Source: Paracoccaceae bacterium (GTDB lineage: Bacteria > Pseudomonadota > Alphaproteobacteria > Rhodobacterales > Rhodobacteraceae). Taken from it: DNA of 38,324 nt. The notes beneath the pieces were generated by a model. That model had not been told where the DNA came from. It saw nothing but the letters and a program-made list of their open reading frames with translations, and made no database searches. Where the stretch lies: positions 1-38,324 of the forward strand of contig JAOADN010000019.1 in the NCBI GenBank assembly GCA_026417295.1. The letters run 5' to 3'. The position numbers and the translations under genes were made by a program. Positions within the stretch are counted from its first letter, which is position 1. Every line of letters starts with the position of its first letter. Positions 31,031 to 38,324 of the stretch are shown piece after piece.

Positions 31031-32097
31031 TGGCCAGGCAACCCCTTCCCGTGCGTCTGCTGATCGTCGGCACCGGCGGCATGGCCGGGCGCCATGCCGA
31101 GCGCTTCCAGGCGATTGCGGGCGTCACCATCGTTGCCGGCGTCGACACCAATGCCGAACGGCTGAAGGCCTATCGCGAACGCTTCGGCATCGGCCGCGGC
31201 TTCGCCTCGGTGGAGGAGGCGCTGGACTGGGGCGAGTTCGACGCGGCGGCGAACGTCACCCCCGACGGGGTGCACTTTGCCACCACGATGCCGCTTCTGA
31301 AGGCGCGCAAGCACGTCTTCTGCGAGAAGCCGCTGGCGGTGAACCGGAAGGACGCGGCGGCGATGGCCAGGGCCGCCGACAGGGCGGGCGTGGTGCACGG
31401 CGTGAACCTCACCTATCGCGAGGGTGCGGCCCTGCAGGCGGCCCAGCGCATGGTCGCGGCCGGCGAGATCGGCGAGATCCGCCACATCGAGGCCTCGTAC
31501 CTGCAGAGCTGGCTGACCCAGCCGGCCTGGGGGCACTGGGACCGCGAGGACCAGTGGCTGTGGCGGCTGTCCACGGCGCACGGGTCCAAGGGGGTGCTCG
31601 GCGATGTCGGCATCCACATCCTGGACTTCGCCACCTTCGCGGCCGGGCAGGACGTGACCGAGGTCTCGTGCCGGCTCAAGACCTTCCACAAGGCGCCGGG
31701 CGACCGGATCGGCAAGTACGTGCTGGACGCCAACGACAGCTGCGCGATGCATGTGGCGCTGGCCAACGGGGCGATCGGCGTCGTCCATGCGTCGCGCTTC
31801 GCCTCGGGCTATGTCAACCAGCTGACGCTGAAGGTCTTCGGCGTGAAAGGCGGCGTCGAGGTGATCTATGCCAACGACACGAGCACGCTGCGCGTCTGCC
31901 GCGAGGCGAACCTGACGACCGGCACATGGGAACAGGTGAAGCTGCCCAGGGTGCCGAACAACTACCAGCGCTTCATCGCGGCGATCCGCGGCGAGGCGCC
32001 GATGGACCCCGACTTCCACCGCGGCGCGGCGCTTCAGGCGGTGCTGGACCGGGCCGTGGAGAGCGACGCCAAGGGCTGCCGCAGCCTGAAGGTGTGA
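31030..32097 (+). CDS. thuB: ThuB-like Gfo/Idh/MocA dehydrogenase
   Basis: 355 residues. Rossmann motif GTGGMAGRH (14-22), 'ARKHVFCEKPLAVN' with EKP, and 'GVLGDVGIHILDFATF' for the catalytic region. By pairing with thuA it is most likely the ThuB partner that oxidises or reduces position 3 of the sugar. It shares the fold but little sequence with the oxidoreductase at 29157. Its start overlaps the thuA stop by one base (TGATG), which suggests coupled translation. Confidence 0.88.
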   Translation: MARQPLPVRLLIVGTGGMAGRHAERFQAIAGVTIVAGVDTNAERLKAYRERFGIGRGFASVEEALDWGEFDAAANVTPDGVHFATTMPLLKARKHVFCEKPLAVNRKDAAAMARAADRAGVVHGVNLTYREGAALQAAQRMVAAGEIGEIRHIEASYLQSWLTQPAWGHWDREDQWLWRLSTAHGSKGVLGDVGIHILDFATFAAGQDVTEVSCRLKTFHKAPGDRIGKYVLDANDSCAMHVALANGAIGVVHASRFASGYVNQLTLKVFGVKGGVEVIYANDTSTLRVCREANLTTGTWEQVKLPRVPNNYQRFIAAIRGEAPMDPDFHRGAALQAVLDRAVESDAKGCRSLKV

Positions 32098-32104
32098 CCG
32101 CGGG

Positions 32105-32143
32105 GGCGCCGGAAAGCCCGGGGGCCGGGGAAAGCCCGGCGCC
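32105..32143. terminator. Hairpin between convergent thuB and pgm
   Basis: GGCGCCGG (32105-32112) and CCGGCGCC (32136-32143) pair perfectly, enclosing further GC-rich self-complementary sequence. There is no T-run. The right arm touches the pgm stop codon, so it could serve both genes. Confidence 0.45.
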
Positions 32144-35917
<3,774 letters not shown>

Positions 35918-35921
<4 letters not shown>

Positions 35922-37372
35922 CCCGCAAGGCTCCGGTAGAGGGCGGCATAGCGGGCGGCCGCGCTGTCCCATGAGACCTCGGCCTTCATCGCGCGGGCGC
36001 GCATCGCCGCCCAGACCGCCGGCTCGGCATGAAGCGCGAGCAGCCGCGCCAGCGCCTGGCGCAGCCCCAGCGCATCGACCGGGTGGAAGGTGATGCCGGT
36101 CGCTGCCCCCGCCGACAGCGAGGCCGGCGTCGCCCCGATCACGCTGTCGGCAAGCCCGCCGGTCAGCGCGACGACCGGGATCGTGCCGTAGCGCAGGCCG
36201 TAGAGCTGCGTCAGGCCGCAGGGTTCGAAGCGCGAGGGGACGAGAACCGCATCGCCGCCCGCGAACATGCGGTGGCTCAGCGCCTCGTCATAGCCGATCG
36301 TCACCCCGACCCGGCCGGGGAAGCGCTCGGCCAGGCCGCGCATCGCCGCCTCGAGCGCGGGATCGCCCGTCCCCAGCACGACCAGGCCGCCCCCGCCGGC
36401 GATGAAGTCGGGCACCGCCTCGGCCACGAGGTCGATGCCCTTCTGATGGGTCAGCCGGCTGACCAGGATGGCCAGGGGCCCGGGCACCGGACCGAGGCCG
36501 AACTCGGCCAGGAGTGCGGCGCGGTTCGTCGCCTTGCCCTTCATCGACCGCGGCCCGTAGGGCGCGGCATCGGGATCGCGGGACGGGTCCCAGACCGCGG
36601 TATCCACCCCGTTCAGGATGCCGTGCAGGCTGGCGGCGCGGGCCGCGATCACCCCCTGGAGGCCCATCCCGAATTCCGGGCGCATGAGCTCGTTGGCGTA
36701 GTTGGGAGAGACGGTGGTGATCGCATCGGCCGTCACCAGCCCTGCCTTCAGCGCCGAGATGTTGCCGTAGTATTCCACCTGGTCGGGGGTGAACGTGCCC
36801 GGCGCCAGACGCAGCTTCGCCAGCCGGTCGGCCGGCGCGATCCCCTGGAAGGCGATGTTGTGGATGGTGAGCACCGAGCGCACCGCCGTCGCGCCGCCAT
36901 AGCGCAGGTAGGCCGGGGCCAGCCCGCCCTGCCAGTCATGCGCATGCAGGATCGAGGGGCGCCAGCCCTCCTCCGTGCCGCCCCTGGCGATCGCGGCCGC
37001 CGCCCAGGACAGCGCCGCGAAGCGTTCCGGGTTGTCGGGATAGTCCGCCCCGTGGGCCGAATAGGGGCCGCCGTCGCGGTCGTAGAGATGCGGCGCCTCG
37101 AGCAGCAGCAGGTCCAGACCCCCCGCGCGCCCGGCCAGCACCCGGCCCGGCCCGCCGAAGAGGTCCGCCTCGGCCCAGACCTCCCTCTCGTGGGCAAGCG
37201 CCTTGACCAGCCCCGGATAGGCCGGGATCAGCGTGCGCACCGCAAAGCCCTGCCCGGCCAGCGCCGCGGGCAGCGCCCCCACCACGTCGGCAAGCCCGCC
37301 GGTCTTGACCAGCGGCACGCATTCCGAGGCGACCGACAGGACCGTGCCGTGCTGCGCCGCCGTCGCCGTCAT
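35918..37372 (-). CDS. glgA: Glycogen synthase
   Basis: 484 residues of a GT-B glycosyltransferase (GT5): ADP-glucose-binding 'KTGGLADVVGALPAAL', 'HAHDWQGGLAPAY', 'TIHNIAFQG', 'ISRLTHQKG'-like 'LVSRLTHQKGIDL', and 'VPSRFEPCGLTQLYGLRYG' with the C-terminal catalytic Glu. The ATG at 37372 is preferred (AGGG seven bases before). The ATG at 37393, which adds seven residues, is the ATGAAG tail of the dispersed intergenic element and so is probably not the true start. Confidence 0.95.
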
Positions 37373-37387
37373 CCCCTCGCCCTGCCC

Positions 37388-37437
37388 CTTCATCCTGGCC
37401 CAAATACTCCACGGGGGTCCGGGGGTGTGAAACCCCC
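37388..37437 (-). repeat. Dispersed intergenic element, copy 2
   Basis: On the minus strand: hairpin of 6 bp (37437-37421, loop TTCAC), a further C-run, GGAGTATTT (37410-37402), GGGCCAGG and ATGAAG (37393-37388). Same order as copy 1 at 7782-7836. It lies inside the glg operon between glgC and glgA. Confidence 0.6.
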
Positions 37438-37442
37438 GGCCC

Positions 37443-38324
37443 CTACCCCTTCGCCGCCGCCCGCCGGTCGAGCATGTCCTGGGTGACAAGGACGATGCCC
37501 GCCTCGGTGCGACGGAACCATTTCGCATCCTCCTCCGCATCCTCGCCGATCACCAGCCCTTCGGGGATGGCGACGCCGCGGTCGATGACGCAGTTCCTCA
37601 GCCGCGCCCTGCGGCCGATGTCGACGTAGGGAAGGGCCACGACATATTCGAGCGCCGAATAGGAATGGGTGCGCACCCCGGTGAAGAGCAGCGAGTTCCT
37701 GACCTCGGACCCCGAGACGATGCAGTCGCCCGAGACCAGCGAGCTGACCGCCATGCCGCGCCGGCCGTCCTCGTCATGGATGAACTTGGCGGGGGGCACG
37801 ATCTCGGCATAGGTCCAGATCGGCCAGGCATTGTCGTAGAGATCGAGCTTGGGCACGAAGTCCGTGAGATCGATGTTGGCCTGCCAGAAGGCGTCGATCG
37901 TGCCGACGTCGCGCCAGTAGGGTTCGGTCTCGAGCCCCGACTTGACGCAGCTGTCGGCGAAGCGGTGGGCCATGGCCTTGCCGTTGCGGACGATCGCCGG
38001 GATCAGGTCGTTGCCGAAATCGTGGCTGGAATTCTCGTCCTGCATGTCCTGGATGAGGAGCTGGCGCAGGAAGGCCCAGTCGAAGACGTAGATCCCCATC
38101 GAGGCCAGCGCATGGTCCGGATCGCCCGGAATGGCGGGCGGATCCTTCGGCTTCTCCAGGAAGTCGGTGATCCGCATCGCGCGGTCCACATGCATCACGC
38201 CGAAGGCGCGCGCCTCGAGCCGGGGCACGGTCAGGCAGCCGATGGTCACGTCCGCCTTCGAGTCCACGTGCTGGCGCAGCATGATCTCGTAATCCATCTT
38301 GTAGATGTGGTCGCCCGCCAGCAC
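37443..38324 (-). CDS. glgC: Glucose-1-phosphate adenylyltransferase (5' part beyond window)
   Basis: The final 293 or so codons of GlgC; the frame is open to the right edge, so the N-terminal nucleotide-binding part is missing. '[11 protein letters not shown]' (metal-binding Asp), 'FLEKPKDPP' (G1P-binding Lys), '[12 protein letters not shown]' and the C-terminal left-handed beta-helix with '[14 protein letters not shown]' and '[13 protein letters not shown]' are diagnostic. It makes ADP-glucose, the committed step of glycogen synthesis, and is allosterically controlled. glgA follows after 70 nt. Confidence 0.97.
   Translation of the reverse strand: MLAGDHIYKMDYEIMLRQHVDSKADVTIGCLTVPRLEARAFGVMHVDRAMRITDFLEKPKDPPAIPGDPDHALASMGIYVFDWAFLRQLLIQDMQDENSSHDFGNDLIPAIVRNGKAMAHRFADSCVKSGLETEPYWRDVGTIDAFWQANIDLTDFVPKLDLYDNAWPIWTYAEIVPPAKFIHDEDGRRGMAVSSLVSGDCIVSGSEVRNSLLFTGVRTHSYSALEYVVALPYVDIGRRARLRNCVIDRGVAIPEGLVIGEDAEEDAKWFRRTEAGIVLVTQDMLDRRAAAKG

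Overview
The window is very GC-rich, densely coded chromosomal DNA. Gene content points to an alphaproteobacterium of the Rhodobacteraceae/Rhodobacterales type: a HemB without zinc cysteines, psuGK, a YejA-like binding protein, a 172-residue FSNLWYW membrane protein and DUF502. Two copies of an intergenic element with the core GGAGTATTT...ATGAAG, which I associate from memory with this family, agree. The genus cannot be named from the sequence. No rRNA, tRNA, insertion sequence or integrase was seen.

Layout. 1-2290: SYLF/YSC84 lipoprotein (cut by the left edge), hemB, and a small membrane protein behind a long stem-loop. 2346-7722: mfd (+) meeting a coupled DsbA-like oxidoreductase/Bcr-type efflux pair (-). 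7723-8067: an intergenic region with a dispersed hairpin element and three 28-bp repeats at an exact 61-bp period, CRISPR-like and with no cas genes in the window. 8068-10423: CsbD-like protein, entericidin-type lipoprotein and a YejA-like peptide-binding protein (all -). 10424-10728: back-to-back promoters and a probable 76-nt small RNA with a textbook promoter and terminator. 10729-16433: D-3-hydroxybutyrate dehydrogenase, two duplicated signal-peptide miniproteins, DUF502, and psuG and psuK separated by an opposite-strand DUF883/holin-like pair, then DUF1330. 16452-18380: rpsB-tsf with structured leaders and a strong terminator. 18408-21448: a copper operon (DUF2946, PepSY, PCuAC, SCO1). 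22007-25809: LuxR-family regulator, FAD oxidoreductase, MBL hydrolase and rpe. 25936-29032: the GlcNAc catabolic set nagK, nagB-II, nagA. 29157-32097: a Gfo/Idh/MocA oxidoreductase, then thuA-thuB behind a perfect LacI-type operator. 32144-38324: glgC (cut by the right edge), glgA, glgX, pgm.

How they fit together. The right third is a carbon-routing block. GlcNAc goes through NagK, NagA and NagB-II to fructose-6-phosphate. ThuAB-type enzymes act on disaccharides. Pgm, GlgC, GlgA and GlgX move glucose phosphate in and out of glycogen. The copper operon has the parts for periplasmic copper delivery to cytochrome oxidase. rpsB-tsf, hemB, mfd and rpe are housekeeping.

The most interesting non-coding signals are the 61-bp-period repeats, the predicted sRNA, the 20-bp operator, the paired GGGGAGAC(A/T)TCCCC leader hairpins of rpsB and tsf, and three convergent gene pairs whose two TAG stops share a single CTAG.
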